Positions 1 through 5,214 of a stretch of 5,214 nucleotides of DNA are shown piece after piece (positions within the stretch are counted from its first letter, which is position 1; each line of letters starts with the position of its first letter). The notes beneath the pieces were generated by a model that saw only the letters and a program-made list of their open reading frames with translations, was not told the DNA's origin and made no database searches. The stretch lies in contig DPMX01000107.1 of NCBI GenBank assembly GCA_003540955.1, positions 1 through 5,214 on the forward strand, in the 5' to 3' direction. The translations under genes and the position numbers were made by a program. Source of the DNA: Gammaproteobacteria bacterium (GTDB taxonomy: Bacteria; Pseudomonadota; Gammaproteobacteria; Ga0077536).

Positions 1-629
1 GAGGGACCCTTGCTAATAGATTAGTCTGTGCCACCGGTTGGCATGTGCTGGATAGCGGAGTGCTTTATCGAGTACTCGCCTACATGGCGAAAAGTAAAGG
101 ATTAAGCCTGGATGCCGCTACTGGTTTGGCGCAAATTGCTAGGACTTTGGCGCTTGATTTTCGCGCAACAGACGAAATTTTGCAGATATGGGTAAATGGT
201 ATCGATGTGAGCGCTGATATCCGCTCTGAGGAGACTGGCGGCGCTGCGTCCCGTATTGCGGCCATTGCCACGGTTCGCTCCGCTCTCTTGGATCGTCAAC
301 GGGAATTTTTACGGCCCCCTGGTTTGATTGCGGATGGGCGAGACATGGGAACCGTCGTTTTTCCTAACGCAGAGTTAAAAATTTTTCTTACAGCAAGCCC
401 CAGCATCCGCGCTAAAAGGCGCTATAAGCAGTTGAAGCAGAAAGGAATTGATGTTAGTCTCGCGCGGCTTTCGGAGGACATCATCGCGCGCGATCGACGC
501 GACGAAGAGCGCGAAGTGTCCCCTCTGCAACCAGCGGGTGACGCAATAATTCTAGACACCAGTGCACTTGACGTCGACGCGGTTGAAAAATCTGTAATAG
601 CGCTGCTAAAGGAGCGTGGCTTGAGTTGA
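1..629 (+). CDS. cmk: Cytidylate kinase (CMP/dCMP kinase), 5'-truncated by the window edge
   Basis: Cytosolic enzyme that transfers phosphate from ATP to CMP or dCMP, giving the diphosphate for pyrimidine salvage and nucleic-acid synthesis. The reading frame is open from base 3, giving 208 visible codons to the TGA at 627-629. The E. coli protein is 227 residues, so about 19 N-terminal residues lie outside. The first visible residues, GTL, are the end of the P-loop and align without gaps to E. coli up to the CMP-binding DSGVLYR. Further family signatures follow: ADGRDMGTVVFP, the lid arginines in SIRAKRR, and RDRRDEER followed by SPLQPA. An internal GTG at 45 is not a start, because homology continues upstream of it. 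Odd point: the codon before GTL ends in GA, so it cannot be the usual P-loop lysine. The gene sits 114 bases before rpsA, its classical neighbour. Identity is very secure; only the missing N-terminus is unseen. Confidence 0.96.
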   Translation, partial: GTLANRLVCATGWHVLDSGVLYRVLAYMAKSKGLSLDAATGLAQIARTLALDFRATDEILQIWVNGIDVSADIRSEETGGAASRIAAIATVRSALLDRQREFLRPPGLIADGRDMGTVVFPNAELKIFLTASPSIRAKRRYKQLKQKGIDVSLARLSEDIIARDRRDEEREVSPLQPAGDAIILDTSALDVDAVEKSVIALLKERGLS

Positions 630-743
630 GGGGGTTATATCCTCAAAAGGCCACTCATGATATTAACCTAGTACAACTATTGTGGCCGAAACCTGCAGTC
701 CAAGAGGCTGCGCCAAGAAGCCACTCGGATAGCCCATACGCAC
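630..743 (+). promoter_or_regulatory. rpsA leader region with possible RNA structure
   Basis: This is the 114-base gap between cmk and rpsA. Seen in the sequence: a hairpin at 694-712 (seven pairs including two G-U, loop CAAGA). GGCCAC at 649-654 can pair with GTGGCC at 682-687. The heptamer GCCACTC occurs twice (650-656 and 720-726), so GTGGC at 682-686 could pair with either copy. No good Shine-Dalgarno precedes the rpsA ATG; the nearest purine patches are GGA at 727-729 and GAAG at 717-720, both too far upstream to be standard. Known from E. coli: the rpsA initiation region also lacks a strong Shine-Dalgarno, is folded into hairpins, and is repressed by S1 itself. A similar role here is inference. 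I see no convincing -35/-10 pair and no terminator. Confidence 0.45.
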
Positions 744-2414
744 ATGTCGGAGAGTTTCGCAGAATTATTTGAGCAAAGCGAGGTCGAATCAAAGATGCGG
801 CCTGGCACAATTGTTACAGGTCATGTCGTTGAAATACGTCCTGACTTCGTCGTCGTGAATGCTGGTCTGAAGTCGGAAGGTGTAATACCCGTTGAACAAT
901 TCAGAGCGGCGGACGGCGGACTCGAAGTCGACGTTGGGGACGAGGTCGATGTGGCACTGGATGCCGTGGAGGATGGTTACGGTGAAACGCGACTTTCGCG
1001 AGAGAAAGCAAAGCGTGCGCGGGCTTGGGACGAACTAGAAAAGGCATGCGAAGACAGCGTCAATATTACAGGGATCATTAGTGACAAGGTAAAAGGCGGT
1101 TTTACCGTCGACATCAGCGCAATTAGAGCATTTCTACCCGGTTCTTTAGTCGATGTGCGACCCGTCCGCGATACCAGCTACCTTGAAGGTAAACCACTCG
1201 AATTCAAAGTTATCAAAGTTGACCGTCGGCGAAATAACGTCGTTGTTTCTCGAAGAGCTGTTGTCGAGATCGAAAACAGTGCCGAACGCGACGAGCTACT
1301 AAGCAATCTCAAAGAAGGTGCTTCGGTTAAAGGATTGGTGAAGAACCTTACCGATTACGGTGCTTTCATTGACCTTGGGGGAATCGACGGATTGTTGCAT
1401 ATCACTGATATGGCCTGGAAGCGCGTTAAACATCCTTCTGAAGTCGTCAACATTGGCGACGAGATCGAAGTCAAAGTGTTAAAATTCGACCGAGAACGGA
1501 CTCGTGTTTCACTCGGACTTAAGCAGCTCGGAGAAGATCCATGGGTAGATATTGCGCGACGCTACCCGGAAAACTCTCGTCTTTTCGGTCACGTTACAAA
1601 TATCGCAGACTATGGGTGTTTTGCTGAAATTGAAGAAGGCGTTGAAGGTTTGGTGCATGTTTCCGAAATGGATTGGACGAACAAAAATGTACACCCGTCT
1701 AAAGTTGTACACCTCGGACAGGAGATTGAGGTGATGGTCTTGGATATCGATGAGGAACGCCGTCGTATATCGCTCGGTATGAAGCAGTGTGCGCCGAACC
1801 CGTGGGAAGAGTTTGCGGGGACCCATAATAAGAACGATCATGTTTTTGGAACGATTAAGTCGATCACTGATTTTGGGATATTTATAGGACTTGACGGCGG
1901 TATCGATGGTTTGGTTCATTTATCGGACTTGTCGTGGGATCTGCCTGGTGAAGAGGCCGTCCGCAACTACAAAAAGGGTGATGAGCTTGAGACCGTGGTT
2001 CTCGCCGTTGACGCGGAGCGCGAGCGTATTTCGCTTGGTGTCAAGCAAATGGCGCTCGATCCTTTCTCGTCGTTCGTTACGGACAACGCGAAGGGGACAA
2101 TTGTGGAAGGCCGTATCATTGACATCGATGCTCGAACGGTCACGATTGATTTAATGGACGGGGTCGAGGGGCAGATGCGCGTGTCCGAAATCTCGCATGA
2201 CCCTGTTGACGACGTGCGTAAAGTGCTGAAGGAGGATGAAAAAGTCGAAGCGATGATTGTTGGCGTCGATAGGAAGCGCCGGGTGATTAACCTTTCGATT
2301 AAGGCTAAGGAGAGCGAAGACGAGGCAGCAGTGTTGCAGGAGTATACAGCAGACAATGAAACTGCGACGACGAAACTTGGAGATCTTTTGAAGGAGCAAT
2401 TGGACGGGCAATAA
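744..2414 (+). CDS. rpsA: 30S ribosomal protein S1
   Basis: RNA-binding protein of the small ribosomal subunit. It captures and unfolds mRNA at initiation, chiefly for messages with weak Shine-Dalgarno sequences or structured leaders. The product is 556 residues against 557 in E. coli. Six S1 (OB-fold) repeats can be read at about residues 20-86, 105-171, 191-260, 276-347, 364-434 and 451-521. The first two, which dock to the ribosome via S2, are the divergent ones. Repeats 3-5 carry the clear signature of YGxF or FGxF, then GLxH, then a closing RISLG- or RVSLG-like strand. A charged, partly acidic tail follows the sixth repeat. The start at ATG 744 gives an N-terminus like that of E. coli (SESFAELFEQS). 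It is probably transcribed both from its own promoter and by read-through from cmk, as in E. coli, although I could not locate the promoter. Confidence 0.99.
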   Translation: MSESFAELFEQSEVESKMRPGTIVTGHVVEIRPDFVVVNAGLKSEGVIPVEQFRAADGGLEVDVGDEVDVALDAVEDGYGETRLSREKAKRARAWDELEKACEDSVNITGIISDKVKGGFTVDISAIRAFLPGSLVDVRPVRDTSYLEGKPLEFKVIKVDRRRNNVVVSRRAVVEIENSAERDELLSNLKEGASVKGLVKNLTDYGAFIDLGGIDGLLHITDMAWKRVKHPSEVVNIGDEIEVKVLKFDRERTRVSLGLKQLGEDPWVDIARRYPENSRLFGHVTNIADYGCFAEIEEGVEGLVHVSEMDWTNKNVHPSKVVHLGQEIEVMVLDIDEERRRISLGMKQCAPNPWEEFAGTHNKNDHVFGTIKSITDFGIFIGLDGGIDGLVHLSDLSWDLPGEEAVRNYKKGDELETVVLAVDAERERISLGVKQMALDPFSSFVTDNAKGTIVEGRIIDIDARTVTIDLMDGVEGQMRVSEISHDPVDDVRKVLKEDEKVEAMIVGVDRKRRVINLSIKAKESEDEAAVLQEYTADNETATTKLGDLLKEQLDGQ

Positions 2415-2489
2415 CAATTGTCCATAGACACCGAGGTCGGGCTTATCAAGCGCGGTTGAGGGAAATAAGTGTGGTGGTCGAGAAGAACT

Positions 2490-2840
2490 ATGACCAAATC
2501 AGAATTAATTGAAGCGCTAGTTAGAAAGCAATCCCAACTCGGGTACCGAGACGTGGAACTAGCAGTAAAGTTGATGCTGGAGCACATGGCGCAAACGCTT
2601 GCCTTGGGGGAGCGAATCGAAATCCGCGGTTTCGGGAGCTTTTCGTTACACTACCGTCCACCTCGAGTTGGTCGCAATCCAAAATCAGGAGATCCGGTTT
2701 CGCTTCCTGCAAAGCATGTTCCTCATTTTAAACCGGGCAAAGAGTTACGCGAGCGCGTCAACTCTGAAGAATCCCTGCGTCACGAGCCGAAAGAGGCCAG
2801 TGAATTTTCGGCTAAATCCGATCTCGACTCTTTCGGTTAA
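2490..2840 (+). CDS. ihfB: Integration host factor subunit beta
   Basis: Beta subunit of the IHF heterodimer, a nucleoid protein that binds specific sites and bends DNA sharply for transcription, recombination and replication. It pairs with IHF-alpha (ihfA), which is not in this window. From ATG 2490 the product is 116 residues and starts MTKSELIE, exactly as family members do. The beta-arm GRNPKSGD contains Pro64, the residue that intercalates into DNA. Glu44 and Arg46 in IEIRGFGSF match the E. coli residues that read the TTR part of the site. The core ends near HFKPGKELRERVN. About 24 further charged residues follow, beyond the 94-residue E. coli length. An in-frame GTG at 2469 would add seven residues and has a better-placed purine run (GAGGGA, 2458-2463), but homology favours ATG 2490, which has only AGAAGA just upstream. 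Identity is secure; the start is moderately so. Confidence 0.97.
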   Translation: MTKSELIEALVRKQSQLGYRDVELAVKLMLEHMAQTLALGERIEIRGFGSFSLHYRPPRVGRNPKSGDPVSLPAKHVPHFKPGKELRERVNSEESLRHEPKEASEFSAKSDLDSFG

Positions 2841-2845
2841 TTCAC

Positions 2846-2879
2846 CTCCGGAGGATTCGCGGAAGTGGCCTCCTCGGAG
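2846..2879 (+). other. Imperfect hairpin downstream of ihfB
   Basis: Five bases after the ihfB stop codon, CTCCGGAGG (2846-2854) can pair with CCTCC (2869-2873) plus GGAG (2876-2879), leaving a two-base TC bulge and a 14-base loop. It also contains the perfect palindrome CCTCCGGAGG (2845-2854). No T-run follows (the next bases are TTCGGTACAG), so this is not a standard Rho-independent terminator. It could stabilise the upstream 3' end, attenuate read-through into lapA, or mark a processing site. The pairing is seen in the sequence; the role is unknown. Confidence 0.4.
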
Positions 2880-2884
2880 TTCGG

Positions 2885-2926
2885 TACAGCATTGAATTCA
2901 GAGCTGGGTCGATGCAACTACAGCAT
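2885..2926 (+). repeat. Direct repeat TACAGCAT, two copies
   Basis: TACAGCAT occurs at 2885-2892 and again at 2919-2926, 34 bases apart start to start, in the spacer upstream of lapA. The two copies could be regulator half-sites, but an 8-base repeat is short enough to be chance. Just downstream is the perfect 10-base palindrome GGTATATACC (2932-2941). Its TATATA core resembles a -10 element, but no matching -35 lies at normal spacing. Confidence 0.25.
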
Positions 2927-2951
2927 CCGTTGGTATATACCGACCGACATG

Positions 2952-2956
2952 AGGAG
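2952..2956 (+). promoter_or_regulatory. Shine-Dalgarno of lapA
   Basis: AGGAG lies 11 bases upstream of ATG 2968, a slightly long but workable spacing. It overlaps the in-frame GTG at 2956, so it cannot serve that codon. This decides the lapA start in favour of ATG 2968. Confidence 0.55.
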
Positions 2957-2967
2957 TGGCGGTAATC

Positions 2968-3261
2968 ATGGGTCGACTAATGCAAATTGTATTCGCTCTA
3001 TTGATAGTAGTTTTTGGTCTTGCCTTCCACCTTAAAAACGATACCCAGGTCACACTAGATTTTTATGTTTGGATGCTTAGTTTGCCCCTGTCTTGGTTGC
3101 TTGTCGTCACATTTTCCCTGGGAGCTGTAGCGGGCCTCTTGGTAATGCTGACTACTATTTTTCGTTTACAGCGTGAAATTCGACGCTTGATCAAAAAGTG
3201 CGAAATAGCTTCGAAGGAGATCGTGAGTCTGCGTGCGGTTTCGATAAACGATGGCCGCTGA
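2968..3261 (+). CDS. lapA: LPS assembly protein A, small inner-membrane protein (DUF1049 family)
   Basis: Small inner-membrane partner of LapB in the control of lipopolysaccharide synthesis. From ATG 2968 the product is 97 residues (E. coli LapA is 102). It has two hydrophobic segments, about residues 4-20 and 41-64. Between them lies the family hallmark, a short stretch ending in KNDTQVTLDFY, comparable to QNDQQVTFNY in E. coli LapA. A basic, probably coiled-coil tail follows (RLQREIRRLIKKCEIASKE, about 66-84). An upstream GTG at 2956 would add four residues but has no usable ribosome-binding site; ATG 2980 is also possible. The 3' end overlaps lapB by 11 bases in another frame. Sequence of the family is weakly conserved, so the call rests on the topology, the NDTQVTL motif and the position directly before lapB. 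Confidence 0.92.
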   Translation: MGRLMQIVFALLIVVFGLAFHLKNDTQVTLDFYVWMLSLPLSWLLVVTFSLGAVAGLLVMLTTIFRLQREIRRLIKKCEIASKEIVSLRAVSINDGR

Positions 3262-4438
3262 ATATCTTCTTGGACTTGTTGGAATTTTACTTCCCATTGC
3301 TGCTCTTTCTGGGTGGTATTTCGGCCGCAAGGAGGTCGGCGCAAATAGTATTAGGAGGGTGCATGGTTCCGGCGTGCCTCAGGATTATTTTAAAGGGCTA
3401 AACTATCTGCTCAACGATCGCCCCGACAAGGCCATCGAAGTCTTCATTAAGGTATTAAAGGTCGAGAGTGAGACGGTGGAGACCCATCTCGCGTTGGGCA
3501 ATTTGTTCAGGCGGCGGGGGGAAGTCGATCGAGCGATCCGAATTCACCAAAATTTGATAGCACGCCCGTCTCTTGATAAGGAACAAAGGGCCCTAGCACT
3601 GCTCGAGCTTGGCACTGACTACATGCGTTCTGGGCTACTAGACCGGGCGGAGAGCCTGTTCAAAGAGTTAATTTCGACCCGTATGCACGAACAACAAGTG
3701 CTCCGCCACTTAGTAGATATTTACCAACAAGAACAAGACTGGGATGCAGCGCACGATTATGTCCAACGTTTAGAGCGTGTCACTGGTGAAGATATGCGTC
3801 ACGTACGCGCACACTATTTTTGTGAAAAAGCTCAGAATTCTATGGACACGGGCGATCGGCCCGACGCTTTTCGATTACTCGGCGAGGCATTAAACGAGGA
3901 TAGAAAATGTGTCCGGGCACAGTTGCTCTACGCAGATCTGTCGGATGCTATCGGCGATAACGATTCCGCAATCGCACATCTAAAAAAGATCGAGCATCAG
4001 GATATAGACTTTTTGCCGGAGGCTATTCCACGCCTTGTAGTGAGTTACAGAAAACGTGGTCAGCTTGATGAGCTCTCCAAGTACTTGGCTCGGTTGTCTG
4101 ATTTACACTTGGGTATTACGCCAGTGCTCGTGTTGGCGGAGTTGACTGCGAAGCGGATCGGCTTGGACGCGGCGAAGCATCATATTGTTGCCGAGTTAAA
4201 AAGACGCCCAACTATTCGTGGAATCGATCGTCTAATCGAATATTCCATGGTGGGTGCCTCCGGAGAGTATCGTGAGGATCTTCAGCTATTGAAAGAAACA
4301 ACTGCCAGATTGATTGAAGATAAACTGAGTTATAAGTGTGGAAATTGTGGCTTTACTGGTCGCTCTTTGCACTGGCAGTGCCCTAGTTGCAAATTATGGA
4401 GCACGGTAAAACCGATTCACGGAATTGAAGGCGAGTAA
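3251..4438 (+). CDS. lapB: LPS assembly protein B (YciM), TPR protein with rubredoxin-like C-terminus
   Basis: Membrane-anchored adaptor that promotes FtsH-dependent degradation of LpxC and so limits lipopolysaccharide synthesis; in E. coli its action is opposed by PbgA/YejM. The product is 395 residues (E. coli 389). An N-terminal membrane anchor spans about residues 5-23. TPR repeats start near residue 46 (DYFKGLNYLLNDRPDKAIEV), with a highly conserved repeat at about 80-101 (LALGNLFRRRGEVDRAIRIH), and continue to about 310. The C-terminus carries the rubredoxin-like metal site: Cys363, Cys366, Cys377 and Cys380 in CGNC and CPSC, followed by LWSTVKPI. All four cysteines are intact. The ATG lies inside lapA and no Shine-Dalgarno is obvious, which suggests translation coupled to lapA. 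The stop overlaps the pyrF start by one base. Confidence 0.98.
   Translation: MAAEYLLGLVGILLPIAALSGWYFGRKEVGANSIRRVHGSGVPQDYFKGLNYLLNDRPDKAIEVFIKVLKVESETVETHLALGNLFRRRGEVDRAIRIHQNLIARPSLDKEQRALALLELGTDYMRSGLLDRAESLFKELISTRMHEQQVLRHLVDIYQQEQDWDAAHDYVQRLERVTGEDMRHVRAHYFCEKAQNSMDTGDRPDAFRLLGEALNEDRKCVRAQLLYADLSDAIGDNDSAIAHLKKIEHQDIDFLPEAIPRLVVSYRKRGQLDELSKYLARLSDLHLGITPVLVLAELTAKRIGLDAAKHHIVAELKRRPTIRGIDRLIEYSMVGASGEYREDLQLLKETTARLIEDKLSYKCGNCGFTGRSLHWQCPSCKLWSTVKPIHGIEGE
4428..4431 (+). promoter_or_regulatory. Shine-Dalgarno of pyrF inside lapB
   Basis: AAGG, within GAAGGCGAG, lies six bases before the pyrF ATG at 4438 and within the last lapB codons. Together with the TAATG stop/start overlap it supports this start and suggests coupled translation. 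Confidence 0.55.
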
Positions 4439-5166
4439 TGGGAAAATTTGACCGTAATTGCGTGATCGTGGCGCTTGATTTTGCTTCTGAATCTGACGCA
4501 TTGAGTCTCCTCGAATGCCTTGACCCGAAGTGGTGTCGGATTAAGATCGGCAAAGAGCTATTTACTAGAACGGGACCCGCGTTTGTTCGCAGGGTCATCG
4601 AATCCGGGTTTGATGTGTTCTTGGATCTCAAATATCACGATATTCCCAATACAGTTGCGGGTGCTTGTAGTGCCGCAGCTGAACTCGGCTGCTGGATGGT
4701 TAATGTTCACGCGAGCGGTGGAAGAGAGATGATGGTTGCTGCGGCAGACCGATTGGCTCACTATCAATCTCGACCGCTGCTTGTCGCAGTAACCGTATTA
4801 ACGAGTTTGGATTACACATCCCTTATAGAGGTCGGCTACAAATCTGTGCCGGCGAAAGTGGGGTTGCAACTCGCTGCGTTGACGCAGCAATGTGGCTTAG
4901 ATGGAGTAGTGTGCTCGGTGCATGAAGTCGAGTCTATCAAGCGACAGTCCGGTCCGGAGTTTCTGACAGTTACTCCAGGTATTCGGCCAAACGATGGCTG
5001 TCGTGATGACCAGCGTCGGGTCGCGACTCCTGCTGAGGCATTGAAAGCGGGCGCCGATTTTCTAGTGGTCGGCCGGCCGGTAACCCGAGCTGCGAACGGC
5101 GGAATTGCTCTAAAAGAAATCTACGCTGAAATTGCCGCATCGCAGGCCCTCGGCGTGCCGCGATAA
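4438..5166 (+). CDS. pyrF: Orotidine 5'-phosphate decarboxylase
   Basis: Catalyses the last step of de novo UMP synthesis, decarboxylation of OMP, as a cytosolic dimeric TIM barrel. The product is 242 residues (E. coli 245). Active-site residues are all present: Asp14 in VALDFA, Lys36 in IKIGKELF, and the catalytic array Asp63-Lys65-Asp68 in FLDLKYHDIPNT. The phosphate-binding loops are TPGIRP (Arg183) followed by DDQRRVATP, and VGRPVT (Arg213) near the C-terminus. These are the features of the group-I bacterial enzyme. The start is fixed by the TAATG overlap with lapB and the AAGG upstream. Its place at the end of the lap genes matches E. coli, where pyrF follows lapB. No terminator is visible in the remaining 48 bases, so the operon may continue. 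Confidence 0.98.
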   Translation: MGKFDRNCVIVALDFASESDALSLLECLDPKWCRIKIGKELFTRTGPAFVRRVIESGFDVFLDLKYHDIPNTVAGACSAAAELGCWMVNVHASGGREMMVAAADRLAHYQSRPLLVAVTVLTSLDYTSLIEVGYKSVPAKVGLQLAALTQQCGLDGVVCSVHEVESIKRQSGPEFLTVTPGIRPNDGCRDDQRRVATPAEALKAGADFLVVGRPVTRAANGGIALKEIYAEIAASQALGVPR

Positions 5167-5214
5167 GCCCGTCAAACTGGTCATAGTGATCCATGGCTGT
5201 CGATCTTGCCGCTA

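Noticed and set aside
1509..1919. Long open frame on the minus strand within rpsA
   Set aside because: It lies wholly inside the S1 gene, its protein resembles no family I know, and there is no ribosome-binding site or operon context. It is an antisense shadow.
2401..2424. Inverted repeat TGGAC/GTCCA around the rpsA stop codon as a terminator
   Set aside because: Only five Watson-Crick pairs plus two G-U, with a large loop and no T-run. Not enough to call a terminator.
2444..2458. Possible IHF site upstream of ihfB (TATCAA followed by TTG), suggesting autoregulation
   Set aside because: The consensus needs four bases between WATCAA and TTR; here there are six, and the correctly spaced triplet is GGT. 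The match fails the critical part.
1967..2587. 206-codon minus-strand open frame spanning the rpsA end and ihfB start
   Set aside because: The serine- and threonine-rich, low-complexity product is typical of an antisense read of a coding strand; the region is fully explained by rpsA and ihfB.
2931..2939. Extended -10 promoter TGGTATATA before lapA
   Set aside because: Only four of six bases match TATAAT, with a mismatch at the key last T, and no -35 lies at a suitable distance.
5193..5214. ATG at 5193 as the start of a further gene downstream of pyrF (MAVDLAA)
   Set aside because: Only seven codons are visible and there is no clear Shine-Dalgarno, so neither existence nor identity can be supported.

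Overview
The window is an ordinary chromosomal housekeeping segment, almost certainly from a gammaproteobacterium. The evidence is the gene content and order: cmk, rpsA, ihfB, lapA, lapB and pyrF, all on the + strand, with proteins that align closely to their Escherichia coli counterparts from memory. IHF-beta, LapA and LapB together point to Gammaproteobacteria. Base composition looks balanced (about half G+C by eye) and no gene stands out as foreign. I cannot name a genus.

Layout: positions 1-629 hold the cytidylate kinase gene without its first ~19 codons. A 114-base gap (630-743) follows and carries possible RNA structure upstream of rpsA, which has no convincing Shine-Dalgarno sequence. 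Ribosomal protein S1 (744-2414) has all six S1 repeats. Then come IHF-beta (2490-2840), a ~127-base spacer with a hairpin and small repeats (2841-2967), and the overlapping run lapA (2968-3261), lapB (3251-4438) and pyrF (4438-5166). The last 48 bases contain nothing I can identify.

Functionally the block mixes three themes. cmk and pyrF serve pyrimidine nucleotide synthesis. rpsA and ihfB serve translation initiation and chromosome architecture. lapA and lapB make the inner-membrane proteins that control lipopolysaccharide synthesis through turnover of LpxC. In E. coli these genes lie in two separate loci (cmk-rpsA-ihfB and lapA-lapB-pyrF); here they are contiguous. The overlaps lapA/lapB (11 bases) and lapB/pyrF (1 base, TAATG) indicate co-transcription and probably translational coupling.

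I found no mobile element, CRISPR array, tRNA, rRNA, or previously undescribed system. The points most worth a second look are the Cmk P-loop codon at the left edge, which cannot encode the usual lysine, the leader of rpsA, and the structured spacer between ihfB and lapA.
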